Program-made: the position numbers and the translations under genes
Part shown: piece after piece, positions 43,875 through 53,837 of the stretch
Layout of the letters: each line of letters starts with the position of its first letter
How positions within the stretch are numbered: the first letter of the stretch is position 1
DNA from: Lachnospiraceae bacterium
GTDB lineage: Bacteria > Bacillota > Clostridia > Lachnospirales > Lachnospiraceae
Direction: 5' to 3'
NCBI GenBank assembly: GCA_017434885.1
Contig: JAFSGE010000030.1
Span: forward strand, 282,197-346,196
DNA length: 64,000 nt
The notes under the pieces: generated by a model
What the model was told of the DNA's origin: nothing
Seen by the model: the letters and a program-made list of their open reading frames with translations, nothing else
The model's database searches: none

Positions 43875-44764
43875 TATTCTGCCTCCTTACTGTCTTCTAT
43901 AACAGGAAAAGACACATAATAAACCGTTTCAATCACATCAATATAATTTTCTTTGACTGTCTTTGGCATATATAAGGTTACTTCCTCTACCTGCATAGGT
44001 ACAAAGAAGAACAAATACCCCTCATCATCGATTCCGTTCCCTAAACCATAGCTCTCCAAAATTTCTTCTCTTGCAAAGCCCTGACTTGACGCATAAGGAT
44101 AAATCACATCCCGTCTGGGAATTTCCTGATAATAAGGTCTGCCGTCTATTTCATATCCCAAATAAATATCATGAAGCACATTGGCACCGGTTATGTATTT
44201 ACTGCTGTTGACCTCAAGATAGATTCCTATCAGCTTTTGTTCTTTCGGAAAACCGGTGAAATTCTCTTCACTGACATAGGAAACCGCATTCTCTGCAAAT
44301 GCCACCTCATTATATTCATCAAAGAAAAATACATGGTCCGCTTCTTTTTCTGCATAGCTTACCTGATTGGCAGTCTTAATGGCACTTTTCTTGGCCATGG
44401 AATATGATGCAAAAGCTCCTATAATACTGAATATTGCAATGGTAATAAATGTTAAGCAGATAATTGTATGTACATGTATTTTCTTTTTGGGTTTCTCAAG
44501 TACTTGTCCGTTTAAAACAGTCTCCCTCACAGGCTGCTGCGATTGCTGCGTTTCATAAGAATAGGAACTTACATCCCGATTCAGATAGGGATTTACCGCT
44601 TCTTCTCGCACTGCAGTATTTGCCTCATATTGATAACTGAAAGAATCGGAAACTGTTTCCGCACTTTGCTTATCACTCTTAAGCCAGTCATCGGAAGCTA
44701 CCGGCTTACTCCAAAAATCATCATCGTTAGATTCCCAAAAATTATCGTTATTTCTTTCAGCCAT
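43874..44764 (-). CDS. Single-pass membrane protein with long Asp/Ser/Gln-rich cytoplasmic tail
   Basis: A 296-residue protein of unknown function. The N-terminal 100 residues are low-complexity and probably disordered (repeated WES, DDDFW, SYSYETQQSQQP). A membrane helix follows (about 105-128, HTIICLTFITIAIFSIIGAF). The C-terminal 165 residues are outside the cell and may be a beta-rich sensor-like domain. The ATG at 44764 has AGGAAG upstream; an upstream TTG would overlap gpsA. It is coupled to the next gene and lies 8 nt after gpsA. Confidence 0.8.
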   Translation of the reverse strand: MAERNNDNFWESNDDDFWSKPVASDDWLKSDKQSAETVSDSFSYQYEANTAVREEAVNPYLNRDVSSYSYETQQSQQPVRETVLNGQVLEKPKKKIHVHTIICLTFITIAIFSIIGAFASYSMAKKSAIKTANQVSYAEKEADHVFFFDEYNEVAFAENAVSYVSEENFTGFPKEQKLIGIYLEVNSSKYITGANVLHDIYLGYEIDGRPYYQEIPRRDVIYPYASSQGFAREEILESYGLGNGIDDEGYLFFFVPMQVEEVTLYMPKTVKENYIDVIETVYYVSFPVIEDSKEAE

Positions 44765-44772
44765 ACTTCTTC

Positions 44773-45810
44773 CTACCAATCAGTTTCTTCTGCATTTTCT
44801 CCAAACTGTCTTAAGTCAAAATTTTCTATTTTTTTGTCACGAAGCATCAGCTCTTTTACTGCTTCCGACGCAGGCATATTTTCAAACAACACTTTATTCA
44901 CATGCTCTACAATAGGCATGCTGACATCATATTTCTTGGCAAGTGCATAGCCTGCCTTTGCGGAATAAACCCCTTCTACCACCATCTTCACTTCCGCCAT
45001 GGCCTCTTCCATGGTAGCACCCTTGCCGATTAAAATACCGGCTCTTCTGTTTCTCGAATGCATGGAAGCACAGGTTACTATCAAATCACCAATTCCGGTA
45101 AGACCGCAGAAGGTTTCAATTCTGCATCCCATTTTAACGCCCAATCTTGTAATTTCTGCAATTCCTCTGGTAATCAGTGCCGCTTTGGTATTATCACCAT
45201 AGCCAAGCCCGTCCGCAATACCTGCCGCAAGCGCCACCACATTTTTCAGGGCGGCACCAAGTTCAATGCCAAGCACGTCAGAGCTGATATAAACACGGAA
45301 CACTTCGTTCATAAACAGGTTCTGTAAGTATTCTGCAGTCTCTTTTTTCTTAGAACCTACCACAATGGTTGTAGGAATTCCTCTTCCAACCTCTTCTGCA
45401 TGGGAAGGTCCGGAAAGAACCGCAACGTCTGCCTGCGGAATTTCTTCTTCTATAATTTCAGAAAGGGTCATTAATGTTGCTTCTTCAATTCCCTTGGCAA
45501 CATTCACGATTTTTTGACCTTCTGCAACAAAAGGCTTCATCTGCGCGGAAGTCTTTCTGGTAAAAGGTGACGGTACTGCCAGAACCAACACCTCTTTATC
45601 TACAACTGCTTCCTGCAAATCAGTAGTAAATATCATATCTTCCGGTAATTTTACTCCGGGCAGTTTATCTTTCTGTTCATGTTCTTCTTTCAGCATGGTA
45701 ATTTCATCTTCCAGTGCTGACCAAATTGTAATTTCATTTCCGTTTTTATGTAATAAAACAGAAAGTGCGATTCCCCAGCTTCCGGCGCCGATAATTCCGA
45801 TTCTTGCCAT
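44773..45810 (-). CDS. gpsA: Glycerol-3-phosphate dehydrogenase [NAD(P)+]
   Basis: Makes sn-glycerol-3-phosphate for phospholipids. The 345 residues begin with the Rossmann motif IGIIGAGSWGIAL, and later have VLAVPSPFTR, VNVAKGIEE, LSGPSHAEEV and ALKNVVALAAGIADGLGYGDNTKAALITRG, all GpsA markers. It follows plsY by 25 nt, the usual membrane-lipid pairing in Firmicutes. Confidence 0.97.
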   Translation of the reverse strand: MARIGIIGAGSWGIALSVLLHKNGNEITIWSALEDEITMLKEEHEQKDKLPGVKLPEDMIFTTDLQEAVVDKEVLVLAVPSPFTRKTSAQMKPFVAEGQKIVNVAKGIEEATLMTLSEIIEEEIPQADVAVLSGPSHAEEVGRGIPTTIVVGSKKKETAEYLQNLFMNEVFRVYISSDVLGIELGAALKNVVALAAGIADGLGYGDNTKAALITRGIAEITRLGVKMGCRIETFCGLTGIGDLIVTCASMHSRNRRAGILIGKGATMEEAMAEVKMVVEGVYSAKAGYALAKKYDVSMPIVEHVNKVLFENMPASEAVKELMLRDKKIENFDLRQFGENAEETDW

Positions 45811-45835
45811 AATCTGTCCCTTCCTTTATCTCCGA

Positions 45836-46489
45836 TTAGTCTACTTTATTTTTTTTGAATAAATAAGTTTTACGCTCGTTGCCTTTTAAGAGGCGTCCGA
45901 TATTTTCTCTATGTTTATAATACGCCATAATTGTCAAAAATGCAGTAATTATATACATTTCAATAAGAACTGCCTGGGATGCTGCTCCAAATACACCAAG
46001 TTGTCCACAGATAACCATTTCAATCATAAGACCTGCATAAACAAGCAGAGAACCTAATGATACATAATGTGTTGTTAAAAAAGCACCAAAAAACAGAATA
46101 ACCCCCATCGGAATAAAATAAGGATGGAAGGCAAGAATCAGACCTGCTGTTGCCGCAATTCCTTTTCCTCCGCGGAAATGTAAATAAAAAGGAAAATTAT
46201 GTCCCAAAATGGCACCGGCAGCACCATATAGTCTCAAAAGATATGCTTCCTCCGGATGAGATGACGCAAAAATCGCACTACATACTACCATTGCAAGAAT
46301 ACACTTAATCACATCTCCTGCAAAAACAATCAGTCCCGCTTTGGTTCCAAGTACACGAAGTGCATTGGTGGTTCCGGCGTTTCCGCTTCCATGCTCCCTG
46401 ATGTCAATGCCATGCATCTTTCCGTAAATAAATGCTGTCTGAAACAGACCGAACACATAACCGATTATAATACAAATAATACGTTCCAC
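45836..46489 (-). CDS. plsY: Glycerol-3-phosphate acyltransferase (acyl-phosphate dependent)
   Basis: A membrane enzyme that acylates G3P with acyl-phosphate, the first step of phosphatidic acid synthesis. The 217 residues carry several helices and the conserved GSGNAGTTNALRVLG, GHNFPFYLHFRGGKGIA and HRENIGRLLKGNE motifs. It appears to start with GTG, 1 nt after the der stop, so translation is probably coupled to der. It supplies GpsA product to lipids. Confidence 0.96.
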   Translation of the reverse strand: MERIICIIIGYVFGLFQTAFIYGKMHGIDIREHGSGNAGTTNALRVLGTKAGLIVFAGDVIKCILAMVVCSAIFASSHPEEAYLLRLYGAAGAILGHNFPFYLHFRGGKGIAATAGLILAFHPYFIPMGVILFFGAFLTTHYVSLGSLLVYAGLMIEMVICGQLGVFGAASQAVLIEMYIITAFLTIMAYYKHRENIGRLLKGNERKTYLFKKNKVD

Positions 46490-46490
46490 G

Positions 46491-47828
46491 TTACTTATTT
46501 TCCTTTCTTTCTCTTATGATAAATTTAAGAGGTGTTCCTTTAAAGCCAAAAGCCTCTCTTATTTTATTTTCAATATATCTGGTATAAGAAAAATGCATTA
46601 ATTCCTTATCATTTACAAAAATAACAAAGGTCGGCGGCTTAACGGCTGCCTGGGTAATATAGTAAAGACGCAGTCTCTTTCCTTTGTCTGAAGGGGGCTG
46701 TTGCAGTGCTACCGCTTCTGCCATAATCTCATTCAGCACGCCGGTTCCCACACGCATTGCATGATTTTCTGCTACCATATCAATCAAATCAAAGAGCTTG
46801 GGTAGTCTCTGACCCGTAGCCGCAGAAATAAAAGTAATTTCCGCATAAGGCATGTAAGAAAGAATATTTCTGATTCGGTCTGTATACTGATTCACCGTCT
46901 TGTTATCTTTCTCTACGGCATCCCATTTATTCACCGCAATAATAACGGCCTTGCCTCTCTCATGAGCAATTCCTGCAATTTTAGCATCTTGTTCGGCGAC
47001 GCCTTCCACCGCATCAATGACAAGCACAACAATATCTGCACGTTCCACCGCACTGACGGTACGCACAATCATAAAACGCTCCAGTTCTTCTTTAATCTTG
47101 TTTTTACGACGAAGACCAGCCGTGTCAATAAAAATATATTCTTTGCCGTTGTGCTTTACGGGAGTATCTACCGCATCTCTGGTAGTTCCGGCAATGTCGG
47201 ATACAATCAGTCTGTTTTCACCCAGCATCTTGTTTATCAGGGAAGATTTTCCCACATTGGGTTTTCCGACGATAGCTACCCGGATACGGTCATCTTCTTC
47301 CTCTTCTGTTCCTGCATCACCAAAATAGCTGATAACCTCATCCAGCATATCACCGATACCCAGCTGATTGGCCGCAGAAATAGCATGCGGCTCTCCAATT
47401 CCCAAATTATAGAATTCATATACATCTGCCATGTATTTTTCAAAATTATCTACCTTGTTGACAACAAGCACCACCGGCTTGTGGGAGCGGCGAAGCATAT
47501 CCGCTACCTTCGCGTCTGAATCCTGAAGTCCCTGCTTTACATCTACCATAAACATAATGACATCTGCCGTATTCATGGCAATTTCAGCCTGTTCCCTCAT
47601 CTGGGACAAAATCACATCTTTGCTGTCCGGCTCAATACCGCCTGTATCAATCAGGGTAAAGGAACGGTCAAGCCATGTCACGTCAGCATAGATTCTGTCC
47701 CTGGTAATTCCCGGTGTGTCTTTTACAATTGAAATTCTCTCTCCTGCCAATGCATTGAACAAGGTAGACTTTCCAACGTTAGGGCGTCCTACAACTGCTA
47801 CAATGGGCTTTCCTCTTCTTTTACTCAT
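46491..47828 (-). CDS. der: Ribosome-associated GTPase Der (EngA)
   Basis: A tandem-GTPase 50S biogenesis factor. The 445 residues contain two G domains, P-loops GRPNVGKSTLFN and GKPNVGKSSLIN, with NKVD and NKWD base-recognition motifs and DTGG/DTAG switch regions, then a KH-like C-terminal domain. It lies between the DUF512 protein and plsY, as in many Clostridia. Confidence 0.98.
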   Translation of the reverse strand: MSKRRGKPIVAVVGRPNVGKSTLFNALAGERISIVKDTPGITRDRIYADVTWLDRSFTLIDTGGIEPDSKDVILSQMREQAEIAMNTADVIMFMVDVKQGLQDSDAKVADMLRRSHKPVVLVVNKVDNFEKYMADVYEFYNLGIGEPHAISAANQLGIGDMLDEVISYFGDAGTEEEEDDRIRVAIVGKPNVGKSSLINKMLGENRLIVSDIAGTTRDAVDTPVKHNGKEYIFIDTAGLRRKNKIKEELERFMIVRTVSAVERADIVVLVIDAVEGVAEQDAKIAGIAHERGKAVIIAVNKWDAVEKDNKTVNQYTDRIRNILSYMPYAEITFISAATGQRLPKLFDLIDMVAENHAMRVGTGVLNEIMAEAVALQQPPSDKGKRLRLYYITQAAVKPPTFVIFVNDKELMHFSYTRYIENKIREAFGFKGTPLKFIIRERKENK

Positions 47829-47848
47829 AACTTAAACCTCTTTCAATA

Positions 47849-49177
47849 TTACAATTTAAGAATTGTGTTCACAAAGTCATATCCGCTTGATTTTACAATA
47901 TCTATCGGCACTTGTAAAGCCTTTTCCATTTCCGCAAGAGTTACATCATCCAGAAAAACTTCCTCGCCGCTTCGAAGCATATTCTGAGGAAGCAATAACC
48001 TCTCTCCCAAAGGCTTGTCTTTTAACTGCCCGATAATATCCCTACCTGTCAAAAGACCGGAAACCGTAATCATTTCTCCAAAGAAATCATTCCTAATTGC
48101 ATAAACTTCAATCTGCAGTCCGGAAATAATCGTCATCAGTTCTTCCGCCATCTGTTTGATATAAGGATATGCCAGCTTTCCCGTTGCCATGGATATAGTC
48201 CGGGCATTACGTGAAACTACATTTCCGGCAGCCGCATTTTTCTTTAATCCGTTAACAGCGTCCTGAAATTCTTCCAATAAAAGACGAATCATTCCTACAC
48301 CGTTCTCAAGTTGCAAGTAACCGTCATATGTCTCCTCCGCCGGCAATTCCTGATCGGCGAGAATATACCACTCGTCACTGGCATGAATAAAATGTGTTCC
48401 ATGCTTTTCATAGGCTTCCTTCTGAAATCCGTGAATAATTTCCAATACTTCCGCTGCATCTGCCTTTGTAAACGGTTCTAACGGATACAGTCCGTCACGA
48501 TACTTGGAAAGACCTACCGGAACCACGGAAACACTCTCTAAATGAGGCAGATATTTCATCATTTCCTTAATGCTAAAGCGTAGCTCGTCACCGTCATTCA
48601 CACCCTTACAAAGAACAATCTGTCCGTTCATGGTAATTCCTGTCTCAAACAGTCTGTCAACTTTCTTCAGGGCATCTCCTGCAAAACGGTTATTCAGCAT
48701 TTTGCAGCGAAGATCCGGATTCATGGTCTGAAAAGAAATATTAATCGGTGATAAGTGATATTTGATGATTCGTTCAATATCATGTTCCGACATATTGGTC
48801 AGCGTCACATAATTTCCCTGCAAAAAGGAAAGTCTGGAATCATCATCCTTAAAATATAAAGTCTCCCTCATCCCTTTCGGCATCTGGTCAATAAAACAGA
48901 AAATACATTTATTGTGACAGGAACGGTAATCATCCATCAGTCCGTTGTCAAACACAATGCCAATATCTTCATCCTCTTCCTTGTCAACTTCTAAAATCCA
49001 CTGTTCTCCATCACTTTTTTCTATTAATATTTCAATATAAGTATCTTCAACATAGTACTGATAGTCAAAAATATCTTCAATTTCCTGATTGTTGATTGCC
49101 AGCAGATAGTCACCGGATTCAATTTCCAGTTCTTCGGCAATACTGCCCGGCACCACTTCTTTTATCAAATGTTTCAT
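47849..49177 (-). CDS. DUF512/radical SAM-like protein with N-terminal PDZ-like domain
   Basis: A 442-residue protein with three parts: a PDZ-like domain (about 1-60, VVPGSIAEELEIESGDYLLAINN), a cysteine motif CHNKCIFCFIDQMPKGMR resembling a radical SAM cluster site, and a C-terminal DUF512 region. Its reaction is unknown. It commonly precedes der in Clostridia. The start at 49177 is supported by GGAAGG upstream, though about 12 nt away; a longer start is possible. Confidence 0.85.
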   Translation of the reverse strand: MKHLIKEVVPGSIAEELEIESGDYLLAINNQEIEDIFDYQYYVEDTYIEILIEKSDGEQWILEVDKEEDEDIGIVFDNGLMDDYRSCHNKCIFCFIDQMPKGMRETLYFKDDDSRLSFLQGNYVTLTNMSEHDIERIIKYHLSPINISFQTMNPDLRCKMLNNRFAGDALKKVDRLFETGITMNGQIVLCKGVNDGDELRFSIKEMMKYLPHLESVSVVPVGLSKYRDGLYPLEPFTKADAAEVLEIIHGFQKEAYEKHGTHFIHASDEWYILADQELPAEETYDGYLQLENGVGMIRLLLEEFQDAVNGLKKNAAAGNVVSRNARTISMATGKLAYPYIKQMAEELMTIISGLQIEVYAIRNDFFGEMITVSGLLTGRDIIGQLKDKPLGERLLLPQNMLRSGEEVFLDDVTLAEMEKALQVPIDIVKSSGYDFVNTILKL

Positions 49178-49222
49178 ATCGTTTCTTACTTCCTTCCGAT
49201 ATATTATTGTACTAGAAATTCC

Positions 49223-49251
49223 TTGACGTGTCACTAGCATAATGTTATAAA
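49223..49251 (+). promoter_or_regulatory. Sigma-A promoter of prs
   Basis: TTGACG (49223-49228), 17-bp spacer, TATAAA (49246-49251), on the plus strand, about 47 bp before the prs start. Confidence 0.75.
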
Positions 49252-49297
49252 TTATATGGAAGTTTATTTGAAAATTACGATATTTTTGGAGGTTATC

Positions 49298-50500
49298 ATG
49301 CCTAATTTACGTGAGCTTGAAGCAGCCCTTCCGGTTGCCCCCTTAAAACTGATTGTTCTCGACTCTGCCATAAAGCTTGGCAACAGCGTCAACAATTATC
49401 TGGTTAATTTCAGAAGAGATGTCAAAAATGTTGCCAAAAACGAACCTGCTTTTGAAGGTTACGTTTCCGACAATTTTATTGTAGATTCCTCTTGCCCCCG
49501 TTTTGGTTCCGGCGAAGCAAAAGGCTCTATCGCCGAATCTGTAAGAGGTAAGGATTTATTTATTCTCGTTGATGTGTGTAACCACAGTATTTCTTACAAA
49601 ATGAACGGTTACACCAATTACAAATCTCCTGACGACCATTATCAGGATTTAAAAAGAATTATTGCTGCCGTAAACGGAAAGGCGCATCGTATCAACGTAA
49701 TTATGCCCTTCCTCTACGAAGGCAGACAGCACAAAAGAACCGGCCGTGAATCTTTAGACTGTGCTTATGCCATTACAGAACTTCGCAATATGGGCGTTCA
49801 CAACTTTATCACCTTTGATGCCCATGACCCCAGAGTCATGAATGCAGCACCTCTTTGCGGTTTTGATAACTTCATTCCGCCTTACCAGTTTATCCGTGCT
49901 CTTCTTCATACAGAGGAACATCTCCTGGTGGATAAGGATCATTTAATTGTTATCAGTCCCGATGAAGGCGCACTTGACCGCGCTGTTTATTTTGCTAACG
50001 TTCTCGGTGTGGATACCGGTATGTTTTATAAGCGTCGTGATTACTCTACCATTGTAAACGGCAAAAATCCAATCGTTGCACATGAGTTTTTGGGTGACAA
50101 CATTGACGGAAAGGATGTTATCATCATCGATGATATGATTGCTTCCGGCGGAAGTATGATTGATACCGCTAAGCAGTTAAAGGCAATGAATGCAAAACGC
50201 GTTTATATTTGCTGTACCTTCGGTTTATTTACGGAAGGCTTATCCAAATTTGACGAAGCTTATGAAAAGTGTTATTTTGATAAGGTTATCACCACAAACC
50301 TCACTTATCAGATTCCCGAATTAAAAGACAGACCTTACTATGTAGAAGCTGACATGAGTAAATTCCTTGCTTCCATTATTGACTTTATGAATCACGATTC
50401 TTCCATGGCAAACGTTTATACTCCTACAGAGAAGATTCATGAAATTCTTGCAAAGTATAATAACCGCGAAATCGGTCTGATTCAGGACGATCCTGCATAA
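49298..50500 (+). CDS. prs: Ribose-phosphate pyrophosphokinase
   Basis: Makes PRPP from ribose-5-phosphate and ATP for nucleotide synthesis. The PRPP-binding motif is VIIIDDMIASGGSM; other markers are INVIMPFLYEGRQHKRTGRESL (a flexible-loop type region) and FITFDAHDP. At 400 residues it is longer than the usual 310-320, with an N-terminal extension and a longer C-terminus, an alternative form seen in Lachnospiraceae. GGAGG lies 5 nt before the ATG at 49298. It is alone on the plus strand and ends in a strong terminator. Confidence 0.93.
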   Translation: MPNLRELEAALPVAPLKLIVLDSAIKLGNSVNNYLVNFRRDVKNVAKNEPAFEGYVSDNFIVDSSCPRFGSGEAKGSIAESVRGKDLFILVDVCNHSISYKMNGYTNYKSPDDHYQDLKRIIAAVNGKAHRINVIMPFLYEGRQHKRTGRESLDCAYAITELRNMGVHNFITFDAHDPRVMNAAPLCGFDNFIPPYQFIRALLHTEEHLLVDKDHLIVISPDEGALDRAVYFANVLGVDTGMFYKRRDYSTIVNGKNPIVAHEFLGDNIDGKDVIIIDDMIASGGSMIDTAKQLKAMNAKRVYICCTFGLFTEGLSKFDEAYEKCYFDKVITTNLTYQIPELKDRPYYVEADMSKFLASIIDFMNHDSSMANVYTPTEKIHEILAKYNNREIGLIQDDPA

Positions 50501-50538
50501 TTTACTTCAACACGGTTTTAAATTATTTTACCGCACAA

Positions 50539-50568
50539 AACGCCCGTTGCCATCACGCAACGGGCGTT
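50539..50568. terminator. Bidirectional terminator between prs and the histidine kinase gene
   Basis: A perfect 12-bp stem AACGCCCGTTGC/GCAACGGGCGTT with a 6-nt loop (50539-50550 and 50557-50568), followed on plus by CATTTCTTATTGTTTC. On minus it is followed by TTTTGTGCGG, so it may serve both converging genes. Confidence 0.85.
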
Positions 50569-50612
50569 CATTTCTTATTGTTTCTCGTTTACATTTCTTT
50601 TCTGCACAACAG

Positions 50613-53123
50613 TTATTGATTCTCCAGCAACGGGAAGGTAAGAACAACCTTAAACAAATCACCGTCTACCATAATTTCAAATTTACCTTTCTGCACCTCT
50701 GTCAGGTTCTTGGCAATGGATAATCCCAGTCCGCTTCCTTCCGTAGTTCGGGACTCATCACCTCTGATAAAACGTTCTGTCAGTTCCTCCGTGTTAACCT
50801 TAATCGGATTAGTTGAAATATTGAGGATTGAAAGTGTCACGAATCTGCCGCCTTCTGTCTGCATTTCCTGCAAATCAATATATACTCTGGTACCTGCAAG
50901 GGCATATTTGAAAATGTTGTTAAACAAATTCTCAATCACTCTCCAGATTCTTCTGCTGTCTGCCTCAATCAGCATACTGTTTTTTGCGGTCCGAAGAACC
51001 GGTGTCAATGATTTTTCCTCAAATTTTTCAGAAAACTCGCCAATTGTCTGATTGAGCAATTCTACAAGATTAATCTTTTCCCATGAAAGAACAATGTTGC
51101 CGGAGGATATTTTGGAGGCTTCTACCAAATCATCCGTAAGCTGCTTCAGTCTTTGAGATTTCACATCAAGAATTTCAATGTATTCTTTTACCTTGGGATT
51201 ATCTACATTTTCTCTCTTTATCAAATCAACATAATTGATAATGGAGGTTAAAGGCGTCTTGATATCGTGAGAAACATTGGTAATCAGGTCTGCCTTCATT
51301 CTCTCATCCTTCATACTGGTGGCAACTGCAACTCGGATACTCTCACCGATACCGTTTACCGCATTTGCCAATATCAAATTGTCTCCGTGAAGTCCTGTTT
51401 CATCAATCTGATGTTCCATATCTCCACTGTTGATTTTTTCAATCCCGCGCAGAATCCTCTGTCTGTCCTGAGCAGATTTATAAAGAAATACCCCTATCAG
51501 AACATCGATGATTCCTGCTATCACAACGCCCTGCACTTCAAACAAGCCAATCAACAGAACATTTATCAATATAAATACGCAAAAAGGAACCCATACCCGA
51601 AGTACTACCGCCGCATTATCATAGATATGAAGCAGGCTTACTTTTATCCATTTATATAAACGTCTGAGCAAGCTGTTTTTCCACAAAGTACGTGCCTTAA
51701 TTCTTCTTACCAGACTGTAATAGAAGAAAGAAAAGGCAAGGCTGATGCACAGCACACCAAGGCATGCAATTACAATAATTTCTGCTTCTGAGCCATACAT
51801 TCTTCTGAACAGACTGCTTCCCAAAACCAGTTTTCCTGTAAAAACAATTACAGCAGCCGCAGCAATCGCCAGTATCAGCATCATTTCTGTAGGAATTTTG
51901 TCCTCGCGTTTTAAGCGAATCACTGTTTCACCTGTTGACTTTATCTTTACTTTTCCTTCTTCTATGGTCAGAACAACAAGCAAAAGCAGATATAACAGTA
52001 TGGCAACGATACCTCCAATCAAATACTGCCAGAAATTAGGTGAATAGTTATTGTATCCCTTACGCGCCTGTGAAAAAGCATCAGATGCATGAAAATCCTT
52101 CACCACACCAATGTAAACCTGTGTATTATCCGGATACGCATATTCATAACCATTTAATACGTACCGAAGAGTATCTTCTTCGATTCTGGTATTTGTTTCA
52201 TATACCATATTTTCCGGATCGTAAATAATATAACTGCCGCAAAGTTCCTTAAGCTGCTTTTCAACGGCACTTGCTTTTTCATCGGTTACTTTTTGGTTAC
52301 TGTATACTTCTACGTCATTTCCGATTGTTTTTCTGATAAAATAAACCACATTGGAATTATCAGCATCATAATATTCTTTATACTTTAAATATTCTTCATA
52401 ATTAATATTTAAATCTTCTGCCGCCTTTTGCACATTGGCACAAAGTTCATAGTATTCATCCCAGGAAGAAACATGGCTTTCAATAGTTTTTCCTCCTGTC
52501 GTCAGATAACGGTTTTTCATTACATTAGCAAGAGCATTATCCCTAAGTGACTGTCCGTCTTCCAAAAGGACATTCCCTGATACATCTTTTACCTGCGTCA
52601 TTTTTTCCACATCGGAATTTAAGTAGCTTACTGTTCCGCCGCCGTAATTTCCGTCAGAAAAATCTACAACAGTTACCGTCCTTTTACGGGAAAGAAAATC
52701 ATCCACTTCCTTTCCGGTCATATAAATTTCTTCCGTTTCAAACCCATAGCGGTCCCATTTAATCAAATCTTCCAAAAAATATTCCGCTGTAATATATTCT
52801 GTCTTAAGACCGGTATATCTGTCTGCAAATGCAGTGACATCAACAGGCTTTACAGGGTCATACTGTCCGTCCGTCTCCATCTGTCCCCTGATTGCCCCAA
52901 AACAGATAATATCCGTCACACTATTTCCCAAAAGCTGATTAAAAAGTTCAGAATCCTCAAATTCTATTCCGCTTTCTTTTGCCGATATCTCATAATACTC
53001 TGTTCCGTCCTTGCCGTCCACATAGACAAATGCCCCGAAAAATACTGCTATCAACGCTGCAACACCGCCAACCAGGCAAACATGTTGCAATAGATGCATA
53101 ATCACATTGCTTCCTTTTTTCAT
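50613..53123 (-). CDS. Sensor histidine kinase with large extracytoplasmic domain
   Basis: An 836-residue kinase. An N-terminal helix (about 8-30) leads to an extracellular domain (about 30-365) with no family recognised, then several membrane helices (about 366-550), a HAMP region (SAQDRQRILRGIEKINSGDM), an HisKA with the phosphorylated His in NVSHDIKTPLTSIINY, and an HATPase domain (ENLFNNIFKYALAG, GSGLGLSIAKNL). It is 21 nt downstream of the response regulator gene. The signal is unknown. The large extracellular part and extra helices are uncommon for a HAMP kinase. Confidence 0.94.
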   Translation of the reverse strand: MKKGSNVIMHLLQHVCLVGGVAALIAVFFGAFVYVDGKDGTEYYEISAKESGIEFEDSELFNQLLGNSVTDIICFGAIRGQMETDGQYDPVKPVDVTAFADRYTGLKTEYITAEYFLEDLIKWDRYGFETEEIYMTGKEVDDFLSRKRTVTVVDFSDGNYGGGTVSYLNSDVEKMTQVKDVSGNVLLEDGQSLRDNALANVMKNRYLTTGGKTIESHVSSWDEYYELCANVQKAAEDLNINYEEYLKYKEYYDADNSNVVYFIRKTIGNDVEVYSNQKVTDEKASAVEKQLKELCGSYIIYDPENMVYETNTRIEEDTLRYVLNGYEYAYPDNTQVYIGVVKDFHASDAFSQARKGYNNYSPNFWQYLIGGIVAILLYLLLLVVLTIEEGKVKIKSTGETVIRLKREDKIPTEMMLILAIAAAAVIVFTGKLVLGSSLFRRMYGSEAEIIVIACLGVLCISLAFSFFYYSLVRRIKARTLWKNSLLRRLYKWIKVSLLHIYDNAAVVLRVWVPFCVFILINVLLIGLFEVQGVVIAGIIDVLIGVFLYKSAQDRQRILRGIEKINSGDMEHQIDETGLHGDNLILANAVNGIGESIRVAVATSMKDERMKADLITNVSHDIKTPLTSIINYVDLIKRENVDNPKVKEYIEILDVKSQRLKQLTDDLVEASKISSGNIVLSWEKINLVELLNQTIGEFSEKFEEKSLTPVLRTAKNSMLIEADSRRIWRVIENLFNNIFKYALAGTRVYIDLQEMQTEGGRFVTLSILNISTNPIKVNTEELTERFIRGDESRTTEGSGLGLSIAKNLTEVQKGKFEIMVDGDLFKVVLTFPLLENQ

Positions 53124-53144
53124 TTCTTATCCTCCGGTAATTTC

Positions 53145-53837
53145 TTATTGCTTTTCAATCTTGTATCCTACTCCCCAAACAACCTTAAGGTATCTTGGTT
53201 CTTTCGGATTAATTTCGATTTTTTCCCGGATATGTCTGATATGCACTGCTACCGTATTATCCGCACCAATGGCCTCTTCGTTCCAAATACTTTCATAAAT
53301 TTGGTCGATGGAAAAAACACGTCCCTGATTCTTTACAAGCAGCAGTAAAATATTATATTCAATAGGAGTCAGCTTTACATTTTCACCGTCCACCGTCACT
53401 TCCTTGGTATCGTCATTGATACAAAGACCGCCTACTGTAAACAGCGCATTGTTCTCTACATTCAAATTCCCAAGCTGAGTATAACGGCGCAAATTTGACT
53501 TTACCCTTGCAACCAGTTCCAATGGATTAAAAGGCTTGGTCACATAATCATCAGCTCCGATATTAAGTCCCAGTATCTTATCTGCATCTTCCGATTTTGC
53601 AGAAAGAAAGATAATCGGAATACTGCTGTATTCCCTGATTTTCATTGTGGCACGAATACCGTCAAGCTTAGGCATCATAATATCAATGATAAGAAGCTGA
53701 ATATTCAGTTCCTTGAGCATCTTAATCGCCTGCTCACCGTCATAGGCTTTATGTACCTGATAACCTTCCTGATTTAAATAAATTTCAATCGCATCCACAA
53801 TTTCTTTGTCATCATCACAAACAAGTATGTTTACCAT
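53145..53837 (-). CDS. OmpR-family response regulator
   Basis: A 230-residue regulator with a receiver domain (phosphoacceptor Asp in IIDIMMPKLDG; acidic CDDD; Lys in KPFNPLEL) and a C-terminal winged-helix DNA-binding domain (LTPIEYNILLLL, AVHIRHIREKIE). It pairs with the sensor kinase encoded directly downstream. Regulated genes are not evident nearby. Confidence 0.95.
   Translation of the reverse strand: MVNILVCDDDKEIVDAIEIYLNQEGYQVHKAYDGEQAIKMLKELNIQLLIIDIMMPKLDGIRATMKIREYSSIPIIFLSAKSEDADKILGLNIGADDYVTKPFNPLELVARVKSNLRRYTQLGNLNVENNALFTVGGLCINDDTKEVTVDGENVKLTPIEYNILLLLVKNQGRVFSIDQIYESIWNEEAIGADNTVAVHIRHIREKIEINPKEPRYLKVVWGVGYKIEKQ

Noticed and set aside
50613-53837. Two-component system as regulator of the glycoside hydrolase set
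   Set aside because: It is about 11 kb away, separated by unrelated housekeeping genes, with no shared site.
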